From: Daphnia carinata
Taxonomy: Eukaryota > Arthropoda > Branchiopoda > Diplostraca > Daphniidae
Direction of reading: 5' to 3'
Assembly: GCF_022539665.2 (NCBI RefSeq)
Contig: NC_081335.1
Span: forward strand, 6,758,001 to 6,822,000
DNA length: 64,000 bases
Positions 1-12,253 of the stretch are shown piece by piece. Numbering within the stretch: the stretch's first letter is position 1; each line of letters starts with the position of its first letter. A model generated the notes under the pieces. That model was given only the letters and a program-made list of their open reading frames with translations, was not told the DNA's origin and ran no database searches. A program made the position numbers and the translations under genes.

Positions 1-595
1 AGATTAAATGCCACGAAACGATAAAATTATAACGAAATTAAATATAAACGTTGATTATTGGGTCAATAACTTCAAATGCTACAGTGCTCTAATGTTAGAT
101 GTCACTTTACGTGGGCCTACTGGTGGCATTTAAGGCATTTTAGATAAAACCTATCTGGATACATAAAACGTCTACATTTTCGTTCGCAATTTCAATCCTG
201 GAGCTAGTCGGTCATTTTTTAAATTTTCCTCTCCCGTTTCTACCATTTTCCGTATTTCAACTCCCAACAAGGTGTAAACTAAAGTTCAGATAATCAGCAT
301 TCTCGTACTTTTCTTTTCTTTTATTTACGTTTAAAAATTAACATAAAAATAAACGACCAAATAGTCAACGTCAACGTTCAAATTTTTTCCAACAAGCTCC
401 TCTAAGTGGGCAAGTTGTAAATGGTAGTGGGATAAGAAGCCCCTTTATTTGAAATGAGAGTTCTTTTTAAAAATTAACGTTGAAAACAAAATAGAACAAC
501 CTTACAAAAAAGTAAATTCCAAGAGTAATTTCTGGGTAAGAAAATTAAAACGTAAACATGAATCCCCTTCAAAAAAAAACAATTTTTAAAAATGA
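1..595. other. AT-rich stretch without recognised feature
   Basis: I see no coding sequence, RNA gene, terminal repeat or family motif here. The stretch is AT-rich with scattered short A and T runs. Confidence 0.5.
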
Positions 596-599
596 AAGG

Positions 600-1120
600 T
601 ACACAAGTTACAACACAGCGGCGGCTAAACTTTACTTTACTCTGTAATTAATTTTTAATATTTAAAAAAGACCAGCGTATTGGATTTTATTTCCACACAT
701 AATTGAAATAGGATGTTTAAGTTTTAACTATACCTCCCCCCTACTGGATAATTCAGTAGTCAACTAAACTACTTAATTCTTGGATGGATGCCTAAAATTG
801 TTATTCGTTATCGGAATTATATATAGGTAGAATACATAAACCAAATTGAAATTTTATTGTTCGACATAACCAGAAATTTGATAACAACCAGAATGTGGTT
901 ACAAAAACTAATGTCAAACAAAATTTCTCAATAACACTTGCATCAGCACTTGGTGTACGTAGCGGGATATTCCATGTTAATGATGTAGTAGGCTGAGACT
1001 TGAAACTGAGAACAAAAAAACAATCAACATTATTATTTGCCAAAATAAGTTTCACCAAACTTAAGACCATCAGCTGCCTATTCTTGAGCAATAACAACTA
1101 CGCCATGGTTGTCCTCTGTA
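600..1120. repeat. Dispersed repeat, copy 1 of a direct pair
   Basis: Positions about 670-806 repeat at about 1,890-2,031: both hold a stretch about a GATTTTATTTCCA segment, a CTACTGGATAATTCAGTAG palindrome and a TGGATG-CTTAAAAT tail. The downstream AAAATCAACATTATTATT segment (about 1,016-1,036) recurs at about 2,408-2,426. The copies are substantially diverged and no terminal repeats are visible, so the family is not identified. Confidence 0.55.
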
Positions 1121-1560
1121 ACGGCAGAGAATCATGCTAAATGATAATAAAATATGAATTGGTATTCGTAACAATGTCATTTATAGAACTTACATTGCTC
1201 TACTTCTTTTGCATCAGCATTATCGTTTTCCCCTAGAAAAGGGATTGCAATGCTACAAATATAGCTGCTTGAATCTATTGTAAAATTTTTGGGGAAAATT
1301 TATTACACTAACTAGTGTACATGCCACTAATATTACCAATGATGGAAAGGATAGTAGCCTTAGAATTGTTGAAAGAATGGTCCCCGTCATCATTTGAGTT
1401 TCCTAGAAAAGATATATTATATGTCTATTAGTTTAAAACTATAGTAACAAAAAAATCATTGTCAGTTTTACCCTGCGTTGCTGTGTCAGATTTTTTTAAC
1501 CTGGCTGTAAGATTTCCATTAGATATCCCATAACTTGAAGTTTTCAAATTTAAAATCTAA

Positions 1561-1773
1561 TTAGGAATCACATAAAAAAAAGGATTTAACGTCGTACACA
1601 GTTGTATGTTGGTTACCATCAAGGAAATTTAGGTAAGTTTCACTCTCTCTCAGCCATTTGAAAGCCATTTTTTCAAGTAACATATTGTCTTCCTCCCTGT
1701 TTATTTCGTTCAGCGGCGGTAATACAAACATTTTTTTGTTGTTGATCGCGATGTCTTTGAAAAAGACAACCAT
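1561..1773 (-). other. Short unrecognised open frame
   Basis: A 70-codon minus-strand frame lies between the two copies of the dispersed repeat. It has a plausible protein-like composition (charged, with an LLEKMAFKWLRESETYL stretch), but I recognise no family and no splice context. It may be a relic of an element-encoded protein, or chance. Confidence 0.2.
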
Positions 1774-1844
1774 TTTAACTCATATGTGTTCACTTGATTT
1801 TCGGAATAGACGACTTTTTTCCATGTCTTTTGAACAGTAATAGA

Positions 1845-2450
1845 ATTTTTACACAGCGGCGACTGGATACTTAATTTTAAACTACTTAATAAAAGCCAGC
1901 GTACTAGATTTTATTTCCATGCTTAATTGAAATAGAAAACTTAAGTTCTACTTTACCTCCCCCACTACTGGATAATTCAGTAGGCCACTAAGCTACTTAA
2001 TTTTTGGCTGGATGCTTAAAATTCTTATTCACAACTGAAATTATTTATTTATAAAATAATAAAATGTTTACTCCTTCAAAATTGTTGTTGTTCCACCAAT
2101 CATAAATGTGTTTACAATCAGATGGGTGGGTAACAAAAACAAACAGAACATACATTTGTGCATATTTGCAGTAGATTGCCTTTGATCTTGTGGATGAGTA
2201 AGGCAAAGTTTTTGCTGCACCATCTGATGAAGTAGTCTAAATGCAATAAAAGTTTGTTGCTTCGTATTGCATTAACAAGTACTGGTTCCAATTCTGAATC
2301 TGCATCACCCTCCTTTGGCAGGGAAAGCTGTTCTGGTCCGTTATTTGCAAAAACTTCTTGATGGACTTCAGCAATCACTGATAATGAAAATACACCCAAT
2401 GAAAACCAAAAAAAATCAACATTATTATTAACCAAAATTAATTTGGATTT
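1845..2450. repeat. Dispersed repeat, copy 2 of a direct pair
   Basis: This is the second copy of the repeat at 600-1,120, in the same orientation. It starts near the ACAGCGGCG segment also present at about 615 and ends near the AAATCAACATTATTATT segment. It abuts the remnant of the CACTG element that starts near 2,540, so the pair may be internal sequence of a larger decayed element. Confidence 0.5.
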
Positions 2451-2539
2451 GGAGTGACTACGTTATATCTCCTCTGTCTTTCTAATGAAAGAAAATTTAA
2501 TCAAGTAGATTTACAGACTGCTATGGAAGCAACAAAAGA

Positions 2540-3204
2540 GACCAATAAAATTTTATCTGACTATTGTTTTAATTATTAGGAATCAGCTAACCTAGCAAGT
2601 TGCATCGAGCAAGAAACAAGAGGATCGCTGTTCATCCTATACATTGGATTGACAATCCACCTCATTTTGGAGAGTAATCCATTTGTGAGTTTCCACACAA
2701 CTGCAAATGCTGTTAATAGATTAATGGCGACCACGTCTTCCACTTTAAATAAAACGATAAGGTTCAAAACGCATTGTTGTTTCTTCAGTCCTACGTTTTA
2801 GGCGTAAAGGACGAAGTAACTGATACTTGTGCATCTGTTCATGCCTTTTCCGCATTGGTGGATAAAATGAAGAGTTCTTCATTGTGTTTGTAATTGCACA
2901 GAGTTCGAAATCTATACTTTTGTGCTCTTCTTAATCTGCTAACTAAGATTCATTAACAATAAATATCATTTTCAGTTGGATTTACTGCTATCATTTCAAT
3001 TATTCATATAAATAACGACTACACGAACGGGTCATTTGGTTTCATTTTCCGGTAAATATGTGGTTTAACTTAGGTGTCATTTTAACCACTTTTCGGAGGA
3101 CTTTTACCAATTTCAGGGAGCCTCCCCAAAATTTTTCCACCTAACTGGCAGAGTCCGACTTAGGTGCAAATTTCACCGAAATTCGAGGCTTTTTTTTAAC
3201 TGTG
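2540..3204 (+). mobile_element. CACTG-type DNA element, diverged 3' remnant (copy C)
   Basis: This stretch aligns with the last third of the elements at 9,710-12,745 and 57,126-59,529. It has the same coding block (about 2,580-2,893: CIEQETRGS, ILYIG, HTTA motifs), now broken by frameshifts and stops. It also shares the 3' non-coding block with the TTTCGGAGGAC and GGGAGCCTCCCC segments, and ends in a T run plus AACTGTG, a decayed form of the AACAGTG terminus. The 5' two thirds are missing, so it is a dead fragment. Confidence 0.75.
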
Positions 3205-3590
3205 CATATCAGCTTCCTGCTCTGCAACAAAAAAAAACGATGCCATGGTTGACCTCTATGATGCCAGGGACTCTACTAGATGACAATAAAATATTAATTG
3301 GTATTCGTATATACTGTAAATCTTTTTGTACTACCAAATACCTGCCAAATGGTAGATAAATGGAAACAGCTACCATTAGGCGACCAGAAAAGTAGAAGGA
3401 TCTGCCACATGTCACAGTTCTACCGTGTAACTACTTAATAGAAGCAGCTACTACGCTGTTAGTGGGATCTACTAGATACGTCGTAGAGGAGTCTACCAAA
3501 TAAAATAGAGACCCTAGTCTTTTTTAGGCATTTGCCTGTTTATACACCGGCATTCTTGTAAATAATAAAATAAATTTCAAATTCAAATGT
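3205..3590. repeat. Region rich in CTACCAT/ATGGTAG motifs
   Basis: Positions about 3,243-3,310 resemble about 1,104-1,175 (CCATGGTTG, TGACAATAAAATATTAATTGG and GGTATTCGTA segments). From about 3,330 to 3,500 there are many CTACCAAAT and AATGGTAG words in both orientations, like the ends of the 2,354-bp element at 4,441-6,794. It may be a relative of those subterminal repeats. No gene is seen. Confidence 0.4.
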
Positions 3591-3684
3591 TTATTTCCTT
3601 GGAAACGGCTTACCCATGGCCTCCTTTCCAAAACTCATAAAAAAATACAAATATTCTGGATTGCGGGGAAGAGTTGGTTCCATT

Positions 3685-6600
3685 TCAAACAGAAGTTTCA
3701 GAAGACGAGTTATCCATCACAATATAATTGCAAATGACAGTTTGTAGGGTAGAAATAGACGGGCACACAATGTTTGGAATTTTAATCACAAACATGTCAA
3801 AAAATTTGTAAAACTGCCTCAAAAATTGTGGATATTGCAAGTTAAAATGCTTGGAATGACGGATACAGCACTTCAAAAGCATGCGAGATGTCACTTCCAA
3901 CAGGAACAAGCTTAAAGTCGAAAATTACGGTGTAGTCGATTGGGCTTTCAGCGGAGCCGCGGCAGATGATGAATGGCTGCGAAAGATGGTTTGGCTTCTT
4001 TTTGAGGAATTCAAACATGGAGGCACTTTCCTGTAGAAAAACAAATTGATGTTAAAGCGCATTGAGATGTAGTTTCCCATTACGTTTAGAAAAACGATGA
4101 AACTTTCCTAAATGTTTTCAATTGGAGTATTTTTAGCTTTGCCCACGTTAGGGGTAAGTTTGATGAGGTAGTAAAGCCCAGCAAGTACCCCTGAAAAGCA
4201 AAATACGTAATAAAGCCCGAGCAATATTTGAAATGTCAAAGAAATTACCAATAGCGTTGTTTTTTGGATTAGGTTTGATGGACAGCCCTTTCTCCTTGAG
4301 AGCTCTAATTTTCATGATTTTGGAATGAAGTATCTGACTGAAGTTCCCCTCAAAATTTTCGAAAGAAGAATAACGAAGCCCTTCTCGAAGTCGCCAAAGC
4401 GCGGGTAGGTGATGAGGTAGTCAATAGCAAACTTCAGTACACCCTCAATTTTCGCCTTCTACCATTTTCCTACTTTTCGACTGCCACACGTGGTAGAACT
4501 AAAAAGGTAGAGGAATGGTAGGAAAAATTGTCTGCTTTCAGCAAGTAGGAGATTGGTAGGGTATCTACCAGTCCTCTACTATATGGTAGCGCACTAGGTG
4601 TCTACCACAAGGATGGAATTGGTAGGCATGAAATCTCAAACGCCATGAAGAAAATGGGCGACGACCGAGAACATTTTGTATCGGGGAGAAACTTGACAAC
4701 ATTCGTAGTAACAAGTACACTTAGGTGATCTTGGTTTTCTTTTTAATGTCAAATTGTTTTTGCATTGAAATATTGCAAAAATTAGAATGTAAGTATAATG
4801 TAAAATATTATGAAGATTTACATTGTGTGTTTAGGGACCTAGAACTAGAAAATGTGTGTGGTTGTTTCCTCGAATGAAACCAGGGTGCGGGCAGTTTCTC
4901 AAACTGCTGTCGACTCCACCAGAAAGAACAATCCAATGGTGGAGAGAAGTTGTATTATGTGTAGGATATGGTGCCTAGACGTATAGGGTTTAGTAAGTGT
5001 GGTACAATTCAGAATGTTACTTAGAATACCTGATGGGTTGACGGGCTGACAGGCTAAATGGCCACTCATACACATATACAGGATATAAACCGAAGTTTGG
5101 GCGAGAGCCTATTAATATAAATATTAATATAGCTAGTAAGGAAAGGGATGAAACAACATTATTGTTACCGAGTGGCTCAGACAAATCAGGGATGGAGGCA
5201 GAATGTTTCGTCGACACAGTTCGACACAGGACAAGTATTTTGACTATAGGCAATAAATGTAGTTTAGAACACGAACAAGTATTACATATAAATTGTGAAT
5301 AGTGATACCTAGGAGTCGAAGAAGATTGGTAGAGTGAATTTCTTGGATCGAAGGACACAAGTTCGCGATACGAGAAATGGACGTGTAGTGTCAGAAACGT
5401 GGGGTTTGGAGCAGATGAAACATAATTACAGTTGGGGTAGGGAACATTAGGGTTAAACAGTAACATAGTAGTGCGATGTGGTTGGTCTGTCTTCGCATCA
5501 TTCTTCGTTACGCTAGACTTGGGTGGTAGATTCTAGATGCGTAGTTTTCGCCGGAACAGTGGTCAACCCTGGTTATCAATTTTTTACATGAGGTTTTCTT
5601 TAGTCTTCAAGGCTTTTTTCAAGGATCTAGTGTCGCTCATACCTCAGTTTTGATATCTTAGCAAGTGTAAAATTTGTTCTCGATTTTGCATCTACAAGCG
5701 TGCGCGATTTTTCATTTGTAGGATTCTTGATAGTGGATGGATTGTGGATTATTTTCTTTCTGTGATTCTTGATGGGATTTCCCATTTATTGCGAAACAAC
5801 CTATGTATCTTATGGGGATGGTACAAGCTCGCGTTCTTTTTTTGTAAAGCAAACGAATTTTTTCTAACCACTTCGAAGGTAAACATATTCTGTTATTTTA
5901 TGTTGAGATTTTAATCAATAATCCTATCAAGGGTCGAGCTGTTTTCTCTTGTTTCTTTATTGACTTTGGTTCTTTGGCCGTTGTTGACGCGTTTCGTCCT
6001 TCTTTTCAACATGGCCTTATTATGCAAGTTGTACTCCGTTCTTCACGGATTTTTCACAGCTTAATGCGGTTGATTTATAATCACATTGCTCACGATCCAC
6101 TTCGGTTCATATAATGCTACAAAACTTAAAGGTATATTATAAATCTCCAAATTTTTTATTTGTGCTAAAAACCTATATTTTTCAAACTATAGCATTTCAT
6201 TGTTCCGTTTTAAATATTGACGATTCTTTTTCAATTTTTGTCCTTTTCTTAATAAAAATTGTCCAGGAGGAAACTGAGGGAAAATAAGGAATGCTGTTGC
6301 CCGGCTAAAAAGGCAAAGTCTAATTGCAGGCCTGACAATGAGCTTAATAGGGATGGAGACCCAATTTTCGATGAAGATGATGATCAATTCTACATTGCAT
6401 GTTTTTCGCTTTTGATTTTATTTTTTCCAATAAACAGTAAGCAGTATTGCTCTACTCAAACAAAATTGTTTCGCGCGTATATTAAAATTCAAAAAGGGTG
6501 GTTAAACAGTAGGGCAAAAAGTGGGGAAAAGGTAGAAAAATAGAAGGGAAAGGGTAGAAAAATAGAAGAAAATGGTAGTGTATTTTCCCTGGTAGTATGG

Positions 6601-7870
6601 TCTACCAATGCGAAATTTTTCAATGGTAGACGTATTGGTAAATGATTTATTTTCCTCTACCTTTTCTCTACTGTATAATAATCGACGACTTTCCTACCAA
6701 ATGGTAGTGAGTACTACCATTTGGTAGCATGTTTCATTTCGCTACCACATGGTAGCCAAAAGCAGTGAAAAAGTAGAAATCCCAAACTGAGAGTGTACTT
6801 TCCATTTACCTTGGTATTCACGGTACTTAAATGCCAATTCAATATACTCTAAAACTAGTTTTGTGTTCGATGGAATAGAACAATGGTCGTGGATACAGAT
6901 CACCTGAAATAAGCAGCAAATAAAGATGCGTCATAATAAAAAAAACGTGTTTGGACGCATAAATTTTTACCAGTGCTTTTTGTTCGCCAAATCTCACGTC
7001 CTCTTTTTCAAAACCTTCCTCTTCTATCGCCTATTTACATTCCTTTAATGCCTTAGAATTAGAGTTGTTGCTTTTTTTTGGAACGCATCGTTTTCAAACC
7101 AACGTCGATGAAGCCCGAACTGCGGTTGTTATTAAATTAATCCCTTCTGGATGATTCTCTTGGTTGCTCTTTAGGCTGGGGAAGAGGCGGACGATTGCTA
7201 ACGAAAGTTTTTGTTTTTGTTCAGACGTGGAATTCAAATTCCCAACGTCTTTACAAAGACTGTCAGTACAAATTCTGACCAGAAGGCTCATTTCTTCAAT
7301 CAACATTACCACTTTTTCTTGTCGGAATACGTTTTAAACAGCCTTCTACCAACTTCCGTTGTACTTAAAATGTCGTGAACATTGTAATTTACCTGGAAGA
7401 TTTGAAGAGTTTGTAAGATTTTATGGAAATAAAAACTAAATCACAAATATTTTACCTGACTAATGTTAACTGAGGAAATCCATGCAGCAGCAACTTATGA
7501 TCCTTGTTTAGAAGCGTTGGCTAGGCTAGATAGATATGATTCAAATGGTGGTGTGGTGCCGTCGGAGAGTGACCTGCGCAATGTAGGATGGAGATCTCCC
7601 AAGATCTTCAATATTTGTCTGCAAAGAAGTGCTATCGAACAGTGAACCCATGAACTGTGGAGATAGGGTAGCCAACAGCGAAGGATGATTCTGCGAACAA
7701 GGAGCTAAAAACTGAAAAGAAGTGTGAGGTAGCTTCAATGATTTCACAAGTTTCCTAAGCTTAAGCTTTTGGCCAAAGCTCAGCATCGAGTCATCCTCTC
7801 GATGTTATCCTCTGTCATCTCTAGGAGAGCTTAACCATCAATCCATTGCCAAAAAGAGAAAAAAATTATT
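3685..7870 (-). pseudogene. SAM-domain / SAMD3-like protein gene, decayed and split by an inserted element
   Basis: Read on the minus strand, the order is as follows. A SAM-domain end lies at about 7,830-7,740 (FGQKLKLRKLVKSLK). Next are a block with an IVRLFPSLK motif (7,312-7,094), an exon at about 7,070-6,972 ending at a GT donor, and an exon from 6,902 after a TTTCAG acceptor. That exon is cut by the element at 4,441-6,794 and continues in frame at 4,436 (LKFAIDYLITYPRFGDFEKG). Exons near 4,190-4,094 and 4,033-3,685 follow (QPFIICRG and SHAFEVLYPSFQAF motifs). The order of SAM domain, FPxLK motif and a C-terminal VLYxSFxxFNxxYP block resembles SAMD3-like proteins that are numerous in fish and invertebrates (from memory). 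Frameshifts near 7,790, 4,340 and 3,900 and several stops mark it as dead. SAMD3-like is a tentative family name. Confidence 0.5.
4441..6794. mobile_element. 2,354-bp TIR element with 4-bp GTAC target duplication
   Basis: The left end ACCCTCAATTTTCGCCTTCT and the reverse complement of the right end ACTCTCAGTTTGGGATTTCT form imperfect TIRs. GTAC stands on both sides (4,437-4,440 and 6,795-6,798). Removing the element and one GTAC restores an open exon of the surrounding gene, which fixes the boundaries. Both ends carry clusters of CTACCAT/ATGGTAG words in both orientations (4,456-4,620 and 6,500-6,775), as expected of transposase-binding subterminal repeats. No transposase is recognisable inside, so it is non-autonomous or decayed. 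The superfamily is not identified. Confidence 0.75.
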
Positions 7871-8137
7871 AGACGCATAAAACAAAAAATTTTTTCTTAC
7901 ATTTTCTACAAATTGCGTCCTGAATCTACACATTCACACTAGATTGAAATCACTTCGAATGCACTTCAAAACTGAAACACTAAACTTACAACAAATTGTG
8001 TGTTGCAAAATTCAACCGAAGTTTTTTGGTCCATACGTAGAGATGAAAGCTTAACGTGTACGGGTCGCAATAAATGGCGTGAGTGTAGATACACATCAAT
8101 CTTAAAACAAAAGAAGAGCTAAAGCGCGGGATGCATA
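7871..8137. other. No recognised feature
   Basis: This lies between the 5' end of the decayed SAM-domain gene and the TIR element at 8,138. No coding frame, RNA or repeat structure is recognised. It may hold upstream exons or promoter of the decayed gene, but nothing shows this. Confidence 0.4.
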
Positions 8138-9155
8138 CCCACACGGCACAACTGGCTCCTAGGTACCTCCGGAGAACATCCTGCTATCCTCCCCAGTTTT
8201 CCCCATAACCGTCCTCGATTCCTCTTACAACCTTCTTTTTCGTTACCTGGTAGCTGCCTGACAGGCTCCTCAGTCCTTCTTGCATCGTCCTCAGGTAGTA
8301 CCAATATCCTCCCATTTAAATCATTCCCCATTCCCCATTCCCCATCAATTCCCCACCAAGCATTTAAATGTAATTAAAATAAAAATGAATATTAAAGGAC
8401 AATAGAATATTTGAAATGGTTTATTCACATTTAAAAGCTTATCTTTTATTGGAATTGGCGATGAAGTAGGACTGACTCTTAAAATATTTTAGGTCAGTCC
8501 TATTTTACCAAGGTATTAGTACTATTCTACATAGAGATAGGACTATTTTCAAAAATTGTTCCAATTGGAACGATGACCCTCATCATCATGCATTTTCCTT
8601 TTTAAAATACCGATGGTGTTTATCCATTTCTTAAATGGTTCACAAAACCTTTTTTTCTTATGCTATTTTAATTAAAATTACAGGAGAACATGAACCATAT
8701 TGTATTTAATAGAGTTCATTTAACAAAATACTATTTGAGCAAAATCAGAAATATTTATTACTTATATTGCACTTTATAGTTGTCATAACAAACTTTTCCA
8801 ATTTCATAAATGTTTTACTATTTCATACTACTATCGATTCATAATTCTAAATTTCTAATTTTTAATTCTAATTTGAAATGGTAAACCACAAAATTTACAT
8901 TATCTAACAATTCTACTTGAGCCAAATGTTTTTGTGATACTTTAAAACTCACGAGTCTTACTTTCATGGAGGGATCTCCTAAAGCACTCCTGAGCATATC
9001 ACCACCAATTTCTTGAATTGAAAATATTGGCATGTTTCTACACAATTTTCCAGCCTCTTGTGGCCCTCCTCAGTACATCTCAACGGTATGATTGATGCGT
9101 TGGGGAGGCTGAGAGCCTTTTAGGACGTTCCCAGCAAGGAGATGTGCCGTGTGGG
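8138..9155. mobile_element. TIR element with CCCACACGGCACA ends, complete copy
   Basis: The left end CCCACACGGCACA (8,138-8,150) is matched by TGTGCCGTGTGGG at the right end (9,143-9,155). TA lies immediately outside both ends, a possible 2-bp TSD. Most of the interior (8,359-9,155) recurs at 56,264-57,125 plus 59,530-59,818, where it is interrupted by the CACTG element B. No protein is recognised, so this is a non-autonomous element. The CCCACA-x-x-GCAC start resembles that of the element at 34,726-36,834, suggesting the same broad group. Confidence 0.75.
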
Positions 9156-11607
9156 TAGATGATAGGTCTTTTTTAATGTGCCCGAGAAGCTCTGTTTCCA
9201 CCTTGCATATTTCCATTCCATTGCTATATAAATTCAATGTTGGTACTAATTAAACATCTAAAAAAATTTTATCATATGCGACTCACCATTTATAATTTTT
9301 AAAAAATTTCCACATTCAAAAGCCAAAGTGGCTCTATTTTGTTAGTAACAAGATTCTTGAATATTAAGTCCTTTTCTCTTTTGGTTTGGACACAATAAGA
9401 ATAAAAGTGATCGTCAAAATAGAGTCTCCATCAACCGAAGAACTTCGTGAGGTGTTTCTTCTTTCAGAACAAGCTTCGCAATGATTCTGAAAATTGGCAA
9501 GTCATCTTCACATTCAGACGAGTTTTTTATCAACAGTATTGAGCCAGGCCAATATCTCCACCCACCAACTTTTATCCATTTGAACGATGGCATGTATCGT
9601 CAATCTGGTATTCGAAAAGCAACTGTTTCACCGTTTTTCTTTCTTCAGTTGCTTCACTTTGGCTTATGTCATTCTCTAATGAGCCAACCTCAACAATATG
9701 GTCTTCAAACACTGTTAAAAATATGTACTATTTTCGGTAATTTACCTCCTCTAAAATCGGTAATTTTACCTAAAAACGGTGATTTTCAGTTTTTGCGAAA
9801 AATATGGTGAACTTTTACCCGAAAAATACATTGTGGGTTTTACACACCAGATAACGGGGTTGACGCACCAGATAATGGTGTTAACTAACTAAAAAACGAG
9901 GAGCCACCCCGAAAGGTAAAACGATAAATAATTGTTCACCATATTGTACTGTATGGCAACGTCACATACGTTTTGTCAACTCTAACCTACGCAAGCTCTT
10001 TCGAATTAGTCGGCCATTAATAGCTACACCGCCTACACACTTCAATTGTGCAGCACAGGTCAGTTTTCAATTTTAAAAGTAAAAAAGTAACTTCCAACTA
10101 TGATAATAATTTTGAGATTGGTTTTTCGAATGAGAATGGAACATTTTCTGATCTTGCTTTGATCACCCAAAAATTGATAGCCAAGAGTGAAACAGCTCGA
10201 AACTCTGTAAGGGATCGTGACTTGGTTTTAAAAAGGCAAAGTTATGTTAAAGAAGGGTTATGGGTTGTTATGAGTGAGGATTCACCAGTTAAATCTGGAT
10301 CTATAATTAAGTGTTCTTTCAAAACCCCAGCACAAATGTCTCTCCGTTCTGCTACAAAAGGTATGTATTAGTTGAAATTGATAATATTAGTAAGAACAAT
10401 AAACACAATGCATATTATTCGTTTATTTTCATAGAAAGCACAGTTTTGGCTCCTACAACAATGACAGTTGTTGCTACTCCTGGTACTTCGCATGGTATGT
10501 ATGGTTTTTTGTCAACTAGTTTATTACGATGATCATATAATATCCAATTTCTGTTACTTTCTAGATGGCTTTCTAGAAGTAGTTACAAGTGCTTCTACTC
10601 CTGTTGCTGGACATGGTATTTATATTTTGAAAAAAAGTTCACGGTGACAAATTCAATAGCCTGTTGTATTTCCTAGATAACTCTAAAACTCACTTTATTT
10701 GGTAGGACTTACCAAATACCCCTCAATGGCAATGGGTACGTACTCTACCTTTTTAAACATATTTCACTTTTAAAAATTGTGTACGAATTGGTTTTAGATG
10801 ACAGCGATACCATATCTTATGGTCAAAATGTAGCCAAGATGTTGGATATTTATAAAAACGGAACGGCCCCTTATAGTACTGCAGTGGACAATCTCGTCAA
10901 ACTTACTCTTCGATCAGAAGAATTCGAGTTATGCAATGGATACCTGAATCAGGCAGAATTGAGAAATTCATAGACAGCCACTGCCCATTTCTTAAACATC
11001 AAACTTTTGTAAGTATTAAAATAAATTCAAGGCAATTTTTAAAGTGCAAAATATCTATTGATTATCAATTGAAATATTTTTATTATAGCTTTTCTTGGAG
11101 TTTGAATTAATAATGAAGAAACCATGCGAAATTTTTCGAGAAATGTGGACCCAATCGGCCAAATTCATCATTGAAGCAGCAAAAACTACAAATAAGAAAC
11201 AAGTAGCATCTCTATTATCGTCCAAACCTTTTCAGAACATGTCGCCTAGTAAAAAATTTCACTAAAGAATCGCAAACGTAATAATGACTAACTGTTTTAT
11301 TTTTTATTTTGCCCAAGAAATGTGATCGAGAGCTCCCCTTGAATTATTCCCATTCTTGGGAATAGAAAAGAAAGAGGTGATAAAGCAGCTCGACATTTGG
11401 TCGATTCCAGAATGGTAATAGAAGTACCTCTTACCAATCAAAGTTAATCTGACTATTGTTTTAATTAATAGGAATCAGCTAACCTTGGAAATTGCATCGA
11501 ACAGGAAACAAGGGGATCGCCGTTTATCCTATACATTGGATCGACAATACACCTCATTTTGGAGGGTAAACCATTTATGAGATTTCACACAACTGCGGAT
11601 GCTGTTA

Positions 11608-12253
11608 CAGTGCCGGTCCACTTATAGAACCGCCTAGCTATAGAACCAGCTCGGTTATCGAACCGACTTTTCCTTGCCGTGTTTCAGCGCCGCCGTTGGC
11701 CGTATTGTGAAGCAGATGCATTTTTCGGTGGCGGGAATCAATGAGATGCGCTTTAAAACATGCAAATAAATGTTGCTTTAATGGGTTATTAATCATTTTC
11801 GGCAATGGTGTAAGCTGGTTCAATTGTTAAAATATTAAATTTTTATATGGTAACTACCACCATTCATCGTAACTTCCTAGCATCTCATATTTCGTCTTCC
11901 ATCTGGAATGTTAACAGTTCCTCAAGTTCCTCATACTACTTGCTGCAATGTATGGTGGCATACCTATGAACATAGGTATAACCGTTGATATTTCAACCGT
12001 TAAGACCTGTGGACTGCTTTACACATAGATTCAAAATCTTTTTAAGAGTTTTGTTGCGAGGAATCGAACGCGGAGCTCTAATTCCATAGCGAGCAGCATT
12101 ACCATTGTGCTATACGCTTCTGAATTCACAGACAGTAAAAGTTTTAGTTATGAAAGAATCAACGATAGGTAGCGCGGAGATCGCATGCCTGGTTATAGAA
12201 CCATTCACTTATAGAACCGCGCACAGGTCGGTTCTATAAGTGGACCAGCACTG
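11608..12253. mobile_element. 646-bp MITE with CAGTGCCGGTCCAC ends and TA duplication
   Basis: The left end CAGTGCCGGTCCACTTATAG is matched by CTATAAGTGGACCAGCACTG at the right. TA lies on both sides (11,606-11,607 and 12,254-12,255). The sister element B holds the empty site (about 57,633-57,640) with a single TA, proving the boundaries. TA duplication and CAG...CTG ends point to a Tc1/mariner-type (pogo-like) element. There is no transposase. The motif TTATAGAACC is repeated near both ends. It shares the CAGTRSCGGTCCAC start with the MITE at 43,818. Confidence 0.88.
12049..12126 (-). other. tRNA-like sequence inside the MITE
   Basis: On the minus strand there is an A-box-like stretch (TAGCACAATGGTAATGC) and, at the usual distance, a B-box-like GCGTTCGATTCC. 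A stem of GCTC/GAGC lies between them where the anticodon arm would be. No paired acceptor stem is seen, so this is a tRNA-derived relic rather than a functional tRNA gene. Confidence 0.5.

Noticed and set aside
5017-5466. Minus-strand open frame of 149 codons inside the 2,354-bp element
   Set aside because: No transposase motif or recognisable fold. Ser/Tyr/Pro-rich composition from AT-rich sequence. Mentioned only as element interior.
7463-7645. Plus-strand frame of 60 codons
   Set aside because: It is the complement of the SAM-gene linker region on the minus strand and shows no motif.
8119-8331. Minus-strand 70-codon frame at the start of the CCCACACGGC element
   Set aside because: It starts outside the element, crosses its TIR, and is not kept in the second copy, so it is not a conserved gene.
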